From assembly GCA_017999365.1 (NCBI GenBank), contig JAGNLW010000001.1:628239-692238 (forward strand): a DNA stretch of 64,000 bases. Direction: 5' to 3'. The notes under the pieces were generated by a model. That model did not search any database, had not been told where the DNA came from, and was given only the letters and a program-made list of their open reading frames with translations. Positions 10,436 to 19,557 of the stretch are shown in pieces. Position 1 is the stretch's first letter; each line of letters starts with the position of its first letter. Both the position numbers and the translations under genes were made by a program. This DNA is from Candidatus Aminicenantota bacterium. GTDB taxonomy: Bacteria; Acidobacteriota; Aminicenantia; Aminicenantales; Saccharicenantaceae.

Positions 10436-11581
10436 GGCGGGCGTTTCGGGCACCAGGCGGAAACGCTTGACGGTCAGGAACTCGTCCTCCCCGCGGACGA
10501 TGCCGTAGGCCGCGTCGCCGCGGACGAGGTGGAGCGTTTCGGGCACGCGGACCTGCTTGAGATAGATCCCCTCGGGCGTGAAGACGTCGTAGACCTTGTC
10601 CTCGACGCCTTCCTCGACGTACTGCTCCAGCCACAAGTTCCCCTCGCCGTCGAAGAACGAGTGCCAGTCCGAGAAGGCCGGGTAGAACTCGGGGTGGGGG
10701 CCGCCCGCCTTGTACTCCGGATGACGGACGGGCGTCGTCTCGCGTCCGAACCGGAACAGGAGCTTCCAATCCGCGTCGTAGACGTCGAGCCGGTAATCCC
10801 TGTTGTAACCGAGATAGACCCGCTCGTCCGGGCCGACGTGCCAGGAGGTCGTGTAGGCCTCGCGCGAGGTCATGCTCGACACCATCTGCCCCTGGGTCTT
10901 CCTCATCATGGTGACGTCGAGGAACTCGCCCAGCCGGGTCTTGTCCCGGCCGGTCCGGTCGGTCCGGAACAGGGCCATGCGGTTCTGGACGAGCTTGAAC
11001 TCCTCGCCGCCGCCGCCGGCCTCGTCCGGGGTCAGGAACTGGCTGTAATAGACGCGCCCGCTCCGGTCGGTCCCCAGGTCCTGGCAGAAGCCGTCGACCC
11101 GGAAGCTCGAGACGTACTTGCCCGCGGCGTCGAGGAAGATGACCTGGTGCTGACGGCCGGAGAGCAGGACGACGCCGCCGTCGTCGTCCACGGCGAAACG
11201 GGCCGGGATGTCGAACTCGCCGGGCCCCTGGCCCTGCTTGCCGAACTTGCGCAGCAACCGCCCGTCCGGGCCGAAGACCTTGATGTCGATGTCGCCCCAG
11301 TCCAGGACATAGAGGTTGCCCTGGGCGTCGACGTCGAGATATTGCGGACGGTTGAGGACGGCCTCCGCGCCGCCGCCCTCCGCGCCGACCGACAGCTCCT
11401 CGCGGAGCGCGCACCGGACGACGCCCTCCTTGGGGAAAGCGGGGTTGAGGACGGTCCGGACCCCGTCCACGGTCTCGATCTTGACGGGGTAGGCTTCTTC
11501 GGCCGGGCCGCCGGCCTTCTTGCAGGCGGGGCCGGTCAAGGCGAAGCCGGCGATGAGGAGGAGGGCGAAAGGCTTATTCAT
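10418..11581 (-). CDS. six-bladed beta-propeller lipoprotein (NHL-like)
   Basis: A 387-residue lipoprotein with signal peptide MNKPFALLLIAGFALTG and lipobox LTGPAC, so Cys19 should be lipidated. The mature part has repeated propeller blades such as LDVDAQGNLYVLDWGD, the shared blade motif KFGKQGQGPGEF and RFAVDDDGGVVLLSG. It fits the 6-bladed beta-propeller family, whose members bind ligands or sit in carbohydrate loci; the exact role is unknown. The ORF is open to 11659, but the signal peptide fixes the start at 11581. A paralogue lies at 13511. The last residues come from a repeat copy. Confidence 0.8.
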   Translation of the reverse strand: MNKPFALLLIAGFALTGPACKKAGGPAEEAYPVKIETVDGVRTVLNPAFPKEGVVRCALREELSVGAEGGGAEAVLNRPQYLDVDAQGNLYVLDWGDIDIKVFGPDGRLLRKFGKQGQGPGEFDIPARFAVDDDGGVVLLSGRQHQVIFLDAAGKYVSSFRVDGFCQDLGTDRSGRVYYSQFLTPDEAGGGGEEFKLVQNRMALFRTDRTGRDKTRLGEFLDVTMMRKTQGQMVSSMTSREAYTTSWHVGPDERVYLGYNRDYRLDVYDADWKLLFRFGRETTPVRHPEYKAGGPHPEFYPAFSDWHSFFDGEGNLWLEQYVEEGVEDKVYDVFTPEGIYLKQVRVPETLHLVRGDAAYGIVRGEDEFLTVKRFRLVPETPAGKQGT

Positions 11582-11716
11582 GGCCGTTCCTTCCAGGCCG
11601 GGCCGTCGGCCCGGGCCGCGCGCTTCACCCCGCCGCTCCGGCGGGACGCGCTCAGACAAAGTATACGCCCGAGCGGGCCGGAATATTCCCCCACCCGCTC
11701 GGCCGGCCCGCCGGCC

Positions 11717-13183
11717 CTAGGTCCCGCGCCGCCGGCGAAGCCGCTCCACGATCTCGCGGAACCCGGCGCTGTCCCGGACGGCGTCGAGGTCCCGGTCGGT
11801 CTCGAGGAGGCCGAGGTTGGTGAATCCCTTGTCGACGGCCAGCCCGAGATGCCGCAACGCCAGTTCCCGGTCGCCGGCGCGCGCCGCCACGCAGGCCCGG
11901 TCGTAGTGGAGCGCGGGCTCCATCGGCAGGCCCTCCTCGCAGGCGGCCAGGGCCAGGTCGAGATAGGCCGCGGAGCGCGCGAGATCGCCCTTGCCGACGA
12001 GTTCCGCGGCCCGGGCCCGGGCCGCGAAAGCGAAGTCGAAGAGCCCGCGGGACGCCGCGGCGCGGTCCTCGACGGTCCCTTTCCCCGCCGCCTCCTTTTT
12101 CAGGAAGGCGATCCCCGTCGCCCGCAGGACGGCGGGGACGGCCGCCCGGCCTCCGGTCGCGGCGTCCTCGACGGCGCCGAAGGCGTCGCCGAACGCCTGC
12201 CGGAACTCGGCCGCCCGGCGGTCGCGCTTTCTCTCGGCCTCGACGAAGCGGGCGTACTCCTTGCTCCCCTCGAGCGCCGCGACGCGCCCGGCGAGGCCGG
12301 CCAAGGCGGGCAGGACGTCCTCGAGCCCCAGGCCTTCGGCCAGGCGGGCGGCGGCCGCGAGGCGTTCGGCCGCCCAGAAGACCCGGCCGGCCGCTTCGAA
12401 GGCGTCCGCCTCATCGAGCTCGCGCCGCAGGAAGGCGCCCGCCTTCTCCCGGTCGACGGGCCGCAGCCCCTGCTTCATGGCCTCGATCTCCATCCAGCCG
12501 ACGGCCCGGGCGCAGGCGCCGGCATCGGGCCAGGCATGGCTGCCGTCGAAATAGAAGAACCGGTGAGGCAGCCCCGACGGATCGAAGGCCCGGTCCAGGG
12601 CGGTCATCTCCGGGTAGTTGAAGTCACGCAAGCCGGCCAGCCCGAAATAGGCGGCCGCGCCCAAGGAGGCGGGCTCGATCCCCCCCGCCAATCCGGCGCC
12701 GCAGCCGATGACGCCCGCGAGCGTCAGGCCAGCGACGCGCGGGAAGACCGACACGACGCGCGATCCGCCCGAAAAGCCCGAGGCGTAGACCCTTCGCTCG
12801 TCGACGGGCAGCCGCTCCCGGAGGTCCTTCCACAAGGCTTGAGCGGCCAGGACGCTCTCCCGGAGGGGCCCGTTGCGCGAGTCGTTCGAGGCGGCCAGGA
12901 CCCAACCGTGGACTTCCGCCGCCTCGCGGAAGGCTTCGACGGCGAGCGGGCCGCGGGCGCCGGGATCGAAGAGGACGAGCACCGGCCACCGGCGCGAGCC
13001 CTCGAACGCCGCGGGCAGGTAGAGCGCGTAGCTGAAGCCGGGTGAAGCGGCGCACGGAACGCTCTCGACGACGCGGCCGGGAACGAGGGCTTGAGACAAG
13101 ACCGGGCGCGGGGCCGAAGCCAGAGCGGCGGCCGATGCGGCGATCAAGGCCACTAGAACGGACAGGCGCGTCGGCGGCGTCAT
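11717..13183 (-). CDS. secreted alpha/beta-hydrolase (esterase-like) with helical C-terminal region
   Basis: A 488-residue exported protein. After a signal peptide (MTPPTRLSVLVALIAASAAA) comes an alpha/beta-hydrolase domain to about residue 240, with the nucleophile elbow GFSGGS and a likely catalytic His in FDGSHAWPD. This resembles the PHB-depolymerase/feruloyl-esterase group. The remaining 250 residues are helical and end in a TPR-like segment (LHYDRACVAARAGD) seen in similar Acidobacteria-type proteins. A start at 13201 is possible, but a -10-like TACAAT at 13205-13200 overlaps it, and CAAGGA precedes 13183. The substrate is not known. Confidence 0.75.
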   Translation of the reverse strand: MTPPTRLSVLVALIAASAAALASAPRPVLSQALVPGRVVESVPCAASPGFSYALYLPAAFEGSRRWPVLVLFDPGARGPLAVEAFREAAEVHGWVLAASNDSRNGPLRESVLAAQALWKDLRERLPVDERRVYASGFSGGSRVVSVFPRVAGLTLAGVIGCGAGLAGGIEPASLGAAAYFGLAGLRDFNYPEMTALDRAFDPSGLPHRFFYFDGSHAWPDAGACARAVGWMEIEAMKQGLRPVDREKAGAFLRRELDEADAFEAAGRVFWAAERLAAAARLAEGLGLEDVLPALAGLAGRVAALEGSKEYARFVEAERKRDRRAAEFRQAFGDAFGAVEDAATGGRAAVPAVLRATGIAFLKKEAAGKGTVEDRAAASRGLFDFAFAARARAAELVGKGDLARSAAYLDLALAACEEGLPMEPALHYDRACVAARAGDRELALRHLGLAVDKGFTNLGLLETDRDLDAVRDSAGFREIVERLRRRRGT

Positions 13184-13242
13184 CACGGTCCTTGTAACCA
13201 TTGTAGGCGCTCCGCGTCGCGCCGTCCATTGGCCCCCCGGCA

Positions 13243-13297
13243 GTGCCAGGTCTTTACATCCCCAGGGGAGAAATGGCGTTTGTAAAGACCAGGTACC
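13243..13297. repeat. family A palindromic repeat, copy A2 (reverse)
   Basis: Same element as A1 in the opposite orientation: GCCAGGTCTTTACA on the left and TGTAAAGACCAGGTACC on the right. With A1 it brackets the two minus-strand genes between 10418 and 13183. Confidence 0.9.
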
Positions 13298-13456
13298 GAC
13301 AGTTTCCTCCGCCGCGCTCCGCCCACACGTCCCGGCGGTACGGAGTCTTCACGACCCAGGGGAGGAACGATGGGAGTAAAGCGCTGTGTCCCGGAGCCGA
13401 AAGGATATTTACGTTTGGGCCCGCCGCCGCAAGTCCTTCAGGCGGTCACTGATGGC

Positions 13457-13480
13457 ATGGATTATGCAATCCATTATGAT
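13457..13480 (+). promoter_or_regulatory. inverted repeat next to a -10-like box
   Basis: ATGGATT (13457-13463) and AATCCAT (13468-13474) are perfectly complementary around four bases, directly followed by TATGAT (13475-13480). It lies 30 bases upstream of the 13511 start and could be an operator. The -35 match is poor. Confidence 0.35.
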
Positions 13481-13510
13481 ATTCATTGGATCGGGCATGG
13501 AGCGAAGGCC

Positions 13511-14665
13511 ATGAGCAAACGGGTGTGGCTTATCGGCATGGCTCTTCTTTTGGGTCTGGTCGCGGCGCATGTCGACGTCGAAGGAGGCCAGGTTCGCGTC
13601 GAGAATCCGGCCCGCGCCCTGGCCAAGGACGCCGGCCGGGTCGTCACCCTCGAGGAGGTCCTGCGCATCCGGGACGACGGCGACACCGTCATCTTCCGCT
13701 CGCCGCGGTTCTTCTCCCTCGGGCCCGACGGCTCCCTGTTCTTCGTCGATTTCGCCGAGGGCGACCGTCTGTACCATTTCGACGCCGCCGGCCGGTTCGT
13801 CCGCAAGCTCCTGAAGAGCGGTCAAGGGCCCGGGGAATGCCAGTTCGCCGCCGGCCACATCGTGGCCGGCGACCGCGTCCGGGTCCTCTCGTGGGTGCCG
13901 CCCAAGATCATGGATTTCGACCTCCGTTCGGGCCGCTATCTGAAGGAAGCCCGGGTCGAAGAGGACGCCCACGGCCTGTGGTTCCTCGGGACCTCCGGCG
14001 GCCGGATCTTCGGCATCCGGGACGAGGTCTTCCGCCTAGCGGCGTTCGAGAGCACGGGCGTCTTCGCCGTCCCCAACGTCGTCTACGAGATCTCTCCGGA
14101 CTTCAGGGTCTGGAAAAAGCTCTACGAGTTCCCCGTCCGCATGATGATCAAGAACAGGAGCGCCTTCCGGCTGGACCCGATCGGCGCCTCCCTGCGGGGG
14201 ACGGCCCTTTACATCAACCATACCGCCGAGTATCGCGTCACCCAGGTCGACCTCGTCTCCGGGGCCGCCGTCCGGCACATCTCCCGGGCCTACGACCGCA
14301 TCCGGCCGAAGCCGGCGAAAGGGGACGACGCCGATCCCGAACTGAAGGGCGTCGACCTGCCCGATGACCCCTACGTCTGGGACATCGACAAGATCCACGG
14401 CGCCGCGGGGAAGCTCTGGGTCTTCACCTCGCACATGAAGCCGGACGCCGACGACCAGCAGGTCGACGTGTTCGACGCCGAGGGCCGCTATGTCGACATG
14501 ATCGTCCTGCGCTATCCGGCCGTGAAACGGAATCATCGCTCCATGTCCCGCTGGACCCTGCTCACCGACGACGGACGATTCGTCATCCCGGAGCAGGAGG
14601 AGGACGGGCTCGTGACGGTCGGCGTCTATCGCGTCCCGGACGCCGGCTTGTTCCCCAAGAAATAG
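13511..14665 (+). CDS. exported six-bladed beta-propeller protein
   Basis: 384 residues beginning MSKRVWLIGMALLLGLVAA, a signal peptide with no clear lipobox. Blade repeats include FSLGPDGSLFFVDFAEGD and the motif LLKSGQGPGECQF, which matches the KFGKQGQGPGEF of the lipoprotein at 10418. The two are therefore diverged paralogues. An ATG at 13370 would add 47 residues translated from promoter-like DNA and was rejected. Function unknown; such propellers are often surface or periplasmic binding proteins. Confidence 0.75.
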   Translation: MSKRVWLIGMALLLGLVAAHVDVEGGQVRVENPARALAKDAGRVVTLEEVLRIRDDGDTVIFRSPRFFSLGPDGSLFFVDFAEGDRLYHFDAAGRFVRKLLKSGQGPGECQFAAGHIVAGDRVRVLSWVPPKIMDFDLRSGRYLKEARVEEDAHGLWFLGTSGGRIFGIRDEVFRLAAFESTGVFAVPNVVYEISPDFRVWKKLYEFPVRMMIKNRSAFRLDPIGASLRGTALYINHTAEYRVTQVDLVSGAAVRHISRAYDRIRPKPAKGDDADPELKGVDLPDDPYVWDIDKIHGAAGKLWVFTSHMKPDADDQQVDVFDAEGRYVDMIVLRYPAVKRNHRSMSRWTLLTDDGRFVIPEQEEDGLVTVGVYRVPDAGLFPKK

Positions 14666-14680
14666 GACGGGGACACCGTT

Positions 14681-15853
14681 TTAGCGGCGGGCCAGGCGGT
14701 CGAGTTCGGCCAGCTCGAGGCGGACGCTCGCGATATAGGGCTCCTCGCCCGCCGTCCAGTGGCCGTAGGTCGTCAGGACGAACGTCCCGTCGGGCAGGAC
14801 CTCGACGCCGGGGTAGGCGCAGTCGCTGCCCTCGGTATTGTCCATGAGCCGGACCCGGTACTGCCCTTCCCGTCCCCGGACGATGTCGTCGAACGTCCCG
14901 ACCCAGGCCACCCAGTCGCCGCGCGTCGGGCTCTCGTGCGTCATGTCCCGGAACGAGATCAGGAGCCGGCCGTCGGGGGCGTATTTCCCCGTATGCCGGT
15001 CGCCGGTCAAAGAGCCCGGCAGCTCGCGCGGCGCCGTCCAGGTCGCGCCCTCGTCCCTCGAGAACACGACGAACGAGTTCCGCGTCCGCGAGTTCTCGCG
15101 CAGGAGCGCGGCCAGGGTCCGGCCGTCCGGCGAACGGATGATCCCGGGCTCGCAGAGATGGACCTCGCTCGAACGATGCACGGCCTCGGGGAAGGACCAG
15201 GTCCGCCCGCCGTCATCGGACATGGTCTTGTATAGAGTGAACACGACCGGGCTTTCCTGCCGCGGCTCCTTGGCGAAGAAGCGGCCGTCGTCGTGGAACA
15301 TGGCCAGGTACCGGCCGCTCCCGAACGGTTTCCGCTCGACCAGGGCCGACATGACGACGATGCCGCCCCACTCCCCCGCCGGGGCAAGCGGCGTCCAGGC
15401 CGTCCCGTCGTCCTCCGAGACCGACAACCGCGCCGGGTAGAGACCGGACCAGACGATGAGGCGCTTGGTCCCGTCCCTGCCGACGACGCGGTGGACGGTG
15501 GGCGTCTCGAGCGAGGTGGCCCAGTTCTCCGGCACCGGCAGTCGCTCGCTCCAGGTCAGGCCGCCGTCGCCGCTCCGCTTCATGACGATGGGGCCGCGGC
15601 CGTGGCCCTGGGGATACACGGCGATCATGGTCCGGCCGTCTTCCAGGAGCACGGTCGTCGGATGGCCGAGGTATCGGCCCGGCTCTCGGTCGACCACGAC
15701 TTGCCGGCCCGTGTCCGCGGCCAGGTCGACGAGCGGGACGGCATAGCCGCGGGAGACGGGCATGGGAGGCGCCGTCTTCCCGCCGCAGGCGGTCCAGCCG
15801 GCCAAGGCCGCCGCGATCAAGAACAAATGGGGGACATGATACCTATTTCCCAT
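14681..15853 (-). CDS. sialidase-like BNR-repeat lipoprotein
   Basis: 390 residues with at least four Asp-box (BNR) motifs of the S-x-D-x-G-x-T-W type: GDGGLTW, EDDGTAW, DDGGRTW and DEGATW. This indicates a six-bladed exo-sialidase-like propeller. A short hydrophobic segment and the lipobox-like LAGWTAC suggest lipidation at about Cys23. The first eight residues (MGNRYHVP) are encoded by repeat B2, which also provides the ATG and an AAGGGA Shine-Dalgarno in its loop. An internal TTG is the only alternative start. True sialidase activity is not certain; this fold also serves other glycosidases. Confidence 0.75.
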   Translation of the reverse strand: MGNRYHVPHLFLIAAALAGWTACGGKTAPPMPVSRGYAVPLVDLAADTGRQVVVDREPGRYLGHPTTVLLEDGRTMIAVYPQGHGRGPIVMKRSGDGGLTWSERLPVPENWATSLETPTVHRVVGRDGTKRLIVWSGLYPARLSVSEDDGTAWTPLAPAGEWGGIVVMSALVERKPFGSGRYLAMFHDDGRFFAKEPRQESPVVFTLYKTMSDDGGRTWSFPEAVHRSSEVHLCEPGIIRSPDGRTLAALLRENSRTRNSFVVFSRDEGATWTAPRELPGSLTGDRHTGKYAPDGRLLISFRDMTHESPTRGDWVAWVGTFDDIVRGREGQYRVRLMDNTEGSDCAYPGVEVLPDGTFVLTTYGHWTAGEEPYIASVRLELAELDRLARR

Positions 15854-15921
15854 TTATTCGATCCCTTCCCTCTGGCAGGGGGAGGCTGAGAAAACGGAAA
15901 TAGGTATCATGTCCCCCATTT
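15825..15921. repeat. family B palindromic repeat, copy B2 (complete)
   Basis: Arms GGGGGACATGATACCTATTT and AAATAGGTATCATGTCCCCC are perfect complements separated by about 50 bases. It holds the start of the gene ending at 14681 and the stop codon (TAA, 15922-15920) of the DUF2461 gene. Confidence 0.92.
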
Positions 15922-16612
15922 AAAAGAGCTTCATCAGCCAGCGGTGGAGCGGGACCACCGGCGCGAACCGCTCGAAGCAGTAGTCCACGAAGGCGGCCGT
16001 GTAGAACTCGTCCGGCACCTTCATCTCGAAGCCCGCGTAGAGCCCCTTGTGCTTGAGGAGCTCGGCGTTGGGATGGCCGGCGTCGAACCCGGCCGGCACG
16101 CGCTTGTAGTGGGTCCCCTCGACGGCGCACCCCGGGAGGGCCCGCAGGGCGGCCACGATCCGGCCCAGCTCGGCGCCCTTCTTCGGGTCGACCACGGCCT
16201 GCCGGTAGCGGCCGAGCAAATTGTCCGGGATCATATACAGCCCGCCGCCCAGCATGATGTCCGGCGGCTCGAGCCCGACGTAGAAGCCGGCCGACTCCAT
16301 CCGCGACCGCGCCCCGTCCCAGAAGTAGATCCCCAGGTTGGTCTTGTAAGGCGCCGGGTCGAGCGAAAAGCGGGTGTCGCGGTAGATCCGGAAGATGGAC
16401 TTGTTGACCGCCGGCACGGCCACGATGCCGGGGACGATGGCCCTCAGCCGCTCCCCCATGGCGGTGACGAAGAGCTTGGCCGGCCCGATGACCCGCCGTT
16501 CGTAGGTCTCCTTGTTCGCGGCGAACCAGTCGCGGTTGTTGTTCTTTCGCATGGCCGTGAAGAAACGCACGGTCTCCTTCGAGAATCCGGTGAACGCGTT
16601 CGCGTCGCTCAT
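15920..16612 (-). CDS. DUF2461 family protein
   Basis: A 230-residue cytoplasmic protein that matches the DUF2461/TIGR02453 family in length and motifs: FTGFSKETVRFFTAMRKNN near the start, RIYRDTRFSLDPAPYKTNLG, and GLEPPDIMLGGGLYMI. The biochemical role of the family is not established. The stop codon lies at the very edge of repeat B2. The start MSDANAF is the first in-frame ATG. It diverges from the penicillin-acylase operon by 78 bases. Confidence 0.88.
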   Translation of the reverse strand: MSDANAFTGFSKETVRFFTAMRKNNNRDWFAANKETYERRVIGPAKLFVTAMGERLRAIVPGIVAVPAVNKSIFRIYRDTRFSLDPAPYKTNLGIYFWDGARSRMESAGFYVGLEPPDIMLGGGLYMIPDNLLGRYRQAVVDPKKGAELGRIVAALRALPGCAVEGTHYKRVPAGFDAGHPNAELLKHKGLYAGFEMKVPDEFYTAAFVDYCFERFAPVVPLHRWLMKLF

Positions 16613-16641
16613 GTCGCCCTCCCGGCCGGTATTCTAGCAGA

Positions 16642-16671
16642 TTGCCAGGGCCGAAGTCGCTATGGTATAGA
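16642..16671 (+). promoter_or_regulatory. promoter of the penicillin-acylase operon
   Basis: TTGCCA (16642-16647), an 18-base spacer and TATAGA (16666-16671), 20 bases upstream of the start codon. Confidence 0.5.
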
Positions 16672-16690
16672 GGAGCGCAGGAGGGCGCGC

Positions 16691-19186
16691 ATGAAGGTCG
16701 TCCGGGCCGTCGTTTCCCTGCTCCTGGCCGCCGCGGCGTTCTGGGCCCTCGACAACCGCCACGGCCTGTTCCCCCCGCTCGGCCGGCTCCTCGACCCGTT
16801 CAGCGGCTTCTGGCGGAACAGCGAGGGAGCCGACGTCCTGCCCGCGGCGCTGCGCCTCCCGGGCCTCGTCGACGAGGTCCGCGTCGCCTGGGACGACCGC
16901 CGCGTGCCGCACATCTTCGCCGCCAACGACCACGACCTGTTCATGGCCCAGGGCTACGTCGCGGCCACCCTCCGCCTCTGGCAGATGGACTTCCAATCGC
17001 GCTACTCGGCCGGCCGGATCTCCGAGGTCGTCGGCCCGGCCACGGTCCGCCAGGACCTCTTCACCCGACGTTTCGGCCTGCCTTGGGCGGCGGCGCGGAC
17101 GGTCGAAGCCCTGCGCGGCGACGCCCGGACGCGGGAGGCCCTAAAGGCCTTCTCCGCCGGCGTCAACGCCCGTATCGCCCATCTCGGCCGCAAGGGACTG
17201 CCGGTCGAGTTCAAGCTCCTCGACTACCGCCCCGAGCCCTGGTCGGACGCCAAATGTGCCCTCCTGATCAAGGCCATGGCCAACGTCCTGACCTCCTACA
17301 ATCAGGACGCGGCCATGACCCGGATGAGGGACCGGGGCGGCCGATGGCCGGAGGCCCTGGCGGCCCTCTTCCCGGACCACCCGCCGCTCGTCGATCCGGT
17401 CATCCCGCCGGGGACGCCGCTGGACTTCGCGCCCCTGCCCGTCCCGGCGCCGCCCGGTCCGAACGCGGCCGACACCGCGGCGGACGCCGCGATCCGGAAC
17501 AGGCTCGAGCCCGACGGGCCCGCCGCGGCGCCGGGCCCTTTCGACTCCCCGTCCTACCGGGCCCAGCCCGGCGTCGGCAGCAACAACTGGGCCGTCGCCG
17601 CCCGCCTGACCGAGGCCGGCCATCCCATCCTCTGCAACGACATGCACCTCGAGCTGTCGCTCCCGGCGGTCTGGTACGAGGTCCAGCTCACGGCGCCGGG
17701 GATCGACGTCCGCGGCGTCTCCTTCCCGGCCGCCCCCCTCGTCGTGGCCGGGTTCAACAGGGACATCGCCTGGGGCTTCACCAACGGCACGGACGACGTC
17801 CTCGATTGGTACGCCGTCGAGTTCAAGGACGACACCCGGACCGAGTACCGCTATGCCGGCGGCTGGCGCAGGGCCGAGACGCGCGAGGAGCGCATCGAGG
17901 TCCGGGGCGGCCCGGCGGTCGTCGACCGCGTCGTCACGACCCACCACGGCCCGGTCGTGCGTTGGCCGGGCGAGCCGGACTTCGCCGGCATGGACGTGCC
18001 GGCCGGAGCGGCCCTGCGCTGGCTCGGCCACGACCCGTCGAACGAGTTCGCCGTCCTCGACGCCCTCGACCGGGCCCGCGGCTACGACGCCTTCGTCGCC
18101 GCCATCTCAGGCTGGACCTGCCCGGGACAGAACTTCGTCTACGCCGACCGCGCCGGGACCATCGCCCTCTGGCACAACGGGCGCTTTCCGCTGCGCTGGG
18201 AGGGCCAGGGCCGGTTCGTCATGGACGGGGCCGACCCGGCCAACGAGTGGCGGGGCTGGCTGCCGCATGCCCACGTGCCCCACATGCGCGATCCGGAACG
18301 CGGCTTCGTCAGCTCGGCCAACCAGGCCGCGGTCGACGCCTCCTATCCCTATTACCTCGGCTGGGACTTCGCCTCGTACGAACGCGGCGCCCGCATCAAC
18401 GAGATCCTGCGCGGGGCGGCCGGCGTCGGGCCGGAGGACATGGTCCGCATGCAGGCCGACGTCGTCGACATCCGGGCCCGGGCCGTCGTGCCGCGCCTCC
18501 TCGCGGCCGCCGGTCCGCGGGCGGCGACCGAGACGGAGAAGCGGTGCGTCGAGGCCCTCCGGGACTGGAACTTCGAGGCCAGGGCCGCCCTCGTCGCGCC
18601 GACCGTCTGGCGAGAGCTCTGGGACGAACTCGAGCGCCTGACTTGGGACGACGAGACGAGCGTGGAGACGGGCCCGATGCCCCGGCCGGGGAGTCAGGTC
18701 CTGGTCGACCTCGTCCTCGGGCGCCCCGACGCCGAATGGTTCGACGACCGGGGGACGCCGGGCCGCGAGACGCTCGACGATGTCGCCGCGGCGGCCTTCC
18801 GCTCGGCCGTCGCCAACCTGGAGGGCCGCTTCGGCCCGTTCGGCGAGGCCTGGCGCTGGGGCAAGGCCAAGAACACCCGGCTGAGGCACCTGGCCCGCGT
18901 CCAGGCCTTCGGGCTGGAGATCGAGGCGGACGGCGCCTCCCAGGTCATCGACGCCATCGGCGCGGTCTGGGCCCCGTCCTGGCGCATGGTCGTCGAGATG
19001 GGCCCCGAGGTCCGGGCCTGGGGGAACTACCCCGGCGGGCAGTCCGGCAACCCCGGCTCGAGCGCCTACGCCGACCGCGTCGCCGATTGGGCGGCCGGCC
19101 GGCCGTACGAGCTGGTGTTCCTGAGATCGGCCGACGAACTGCACCCGCGTGTCGCGGGACGGACCGTGATGAGGGGGAAGAGATGA
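16691..19186 (+). CDS. penicillin-acylase family N-terminal-nucleophile amidase
   Basis: An 831-residue enzyme of the penicillin G acylase/cephalosporin acylase/AHL acylase superfamily, which cleaves amide bonds of acylated small molecules. It has an N-terminal membrane-targeting segment (MKVVRAVVSLLLAAAAFWAL), an alpha region, a spacer of about 70 residues rich in Pro and Ala, and then PGVGSNNWAVA. Ser297 there should become the N-terminal nucleophile after self-cleavage. Later features include LCNDMHLELSLPAVWYEV and GFTNGTDDVLDWY. GAGG precedes the ATG. The stop overlaps the next start (ATGA). Possible substrates include N-acyl-homoserine lactones, antibiotics or acylated amino acids; sequence alone does not decide. 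Confidence 0.9.
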   Translation: MKVVRAVVSLLLAAAAFWALDNRHGLFPPLGRLLDPFSGFWRNSEGADVLPAALRLPGLVDEVRVAWDDRRVPHIFAANDHDLFMAQGYVAATLRLWQMDFQSRYSAGRISEVVGPATVRQDLFTRRFGLPWAAARTVEALRGDARTREALKAFSAGVNARIAHLGRKGLPVEFKLLDYRPEPWSDAKCALLIKAMANVLTSYNQDAAMTRMRDRGGRWPEALAALFPDHPPLVDPVIPPGTPLDFAPLPVPAPPGPNAADTAADAAIRNRLEPDGPAAAPGPFDSPSYRAQPGVGSNNWAVAARLTEAGHPILCNDMHLELSLPAVWYEVQLTAPGIDVRGVSFPAAPLVVAGFNRDIAWGFTNGTDDVLDWYAVEFKDDTRTEYRYAGGWRRAETREERIEVRGGPAVVDRVVTTHHGPVVRWPGEPDFAGMDVPAGAALRWLGHDPSNEFAVLDALDRARGYDAFVAAISGWTCPGQNFVYADRAGTIALWHNGRFPLRWEGQGRFVMDGADPANEWRGWLPHAHVPHMRDPERGFVSSANQAAVDASYPYYLGWDFASYERGARINEILRGAAGVGPEDMVRMQADVVDIRARAVVPRLLAAAGPRAATETEKRCVEALRDWNFEARAALVAPTVWRELWDELERLTWDDETSVETGPMPRPGSQVLVDLVLGRPDAEWFDDRGTPGRETLDDVAAAAFRSAVANLEGRFGPFGEAWRWGKAKNTRLRHLARVQAFGLEIEADGASQVIDAIGAVWAPSWRMVVEMGPEVRAWGNYPGGQSGNPGSSAYADRVADWAAGRPYELVFLRSADELHPRVAGRTVMRGKR

Positions 19187-19557
19187 TCGCCGCGCTGGCC
19201 TGTCTCGCCGTCATCCTGGTCCTCGAGGTCCTGACGCCGTTCTGGTGGTGGATCATGGCCGTTCCCTTCGCCTTCGGAGCGGCCGCGGCCCGGACGGGGT
19301 GGCGGGCCTTCCGTACGGGCCTGTTGGCGGGCGGCCTCCTGTGGCTCGGGGCGAGCCTGTGGCAGTACGCCCACGGCGGCCGGCTCATCGCCTCGCGGAT
19401 GGCCGGGGTCATCGGACTGGGGAGCGGCGGCCCGATGGTCGCGCTGACCGGGCTGGCCGGGGCGCTCGCGGCGGGGCTGGCCGGCTACGCGGGATTCGCG
19501 GTCGGGGCGCTCTTCAAGAAAAAGTCGCCGCGGCCGGCCGGCAAGGAGAGGACATGA
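19183..19557 (+). CDS. small integral membrane protein in the acylase operon
   Basis: 124 residues starting MIAALACLAVILVLEV, with about three to four hydrophobic helices and a basic C-terminal tail (LFKKKSPRPAGKERT). I do not recognise the family. Its ATG overlaps the acylase stop and its stop overlaps the next ATG, both as ATGA. The three genes therefore form one tightly coupled unit, and this protein may anchor or assist one of its neighbours. Confidence 0.7.
   Translation: MIAALACLAVILVLEVLTPFWWWIMAVPFAFGAAAARTGWRAFRTGLLAGGLLWLGASLWQYAHGGRLIASRMAGVIGLGSGGPMVALTGLAGALAAGLAGYAGFAVGALFKKKSPRPAGKERT

Larger units (their letters stand above)
13184..13510. other. 327-base divergent intergenic region
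   Basis: It holds the likely -10 of the esterase gene (13205-13200, minus), repeat A2 (13243-13297), about 150 bases with no feature I recognise, and an inverted repeat with a -10-like box near 13457-13480. Short open frames here have no homology that I recognise. Confidence 0.6.

Noticed and set aside
13243..13452. Short frames encoding PGLYISRGE..FVKTRYR-like peptides at several sites
   Set aside because: They are translations of family A repeats; the peptide similarity only reflects the shared palindrome.
14666..14685. GGGGACACC next to the stop at 14681 as a further family B/C copy
   Set aside because: Only nine bases match and there is no second arm.
15944..16690. N-terminal extension of the penicillin acylase frame by about 250 residues
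   Set aside because: It lies antisense to DUF2461, and the signal peptide and promoter place the start at 16691.
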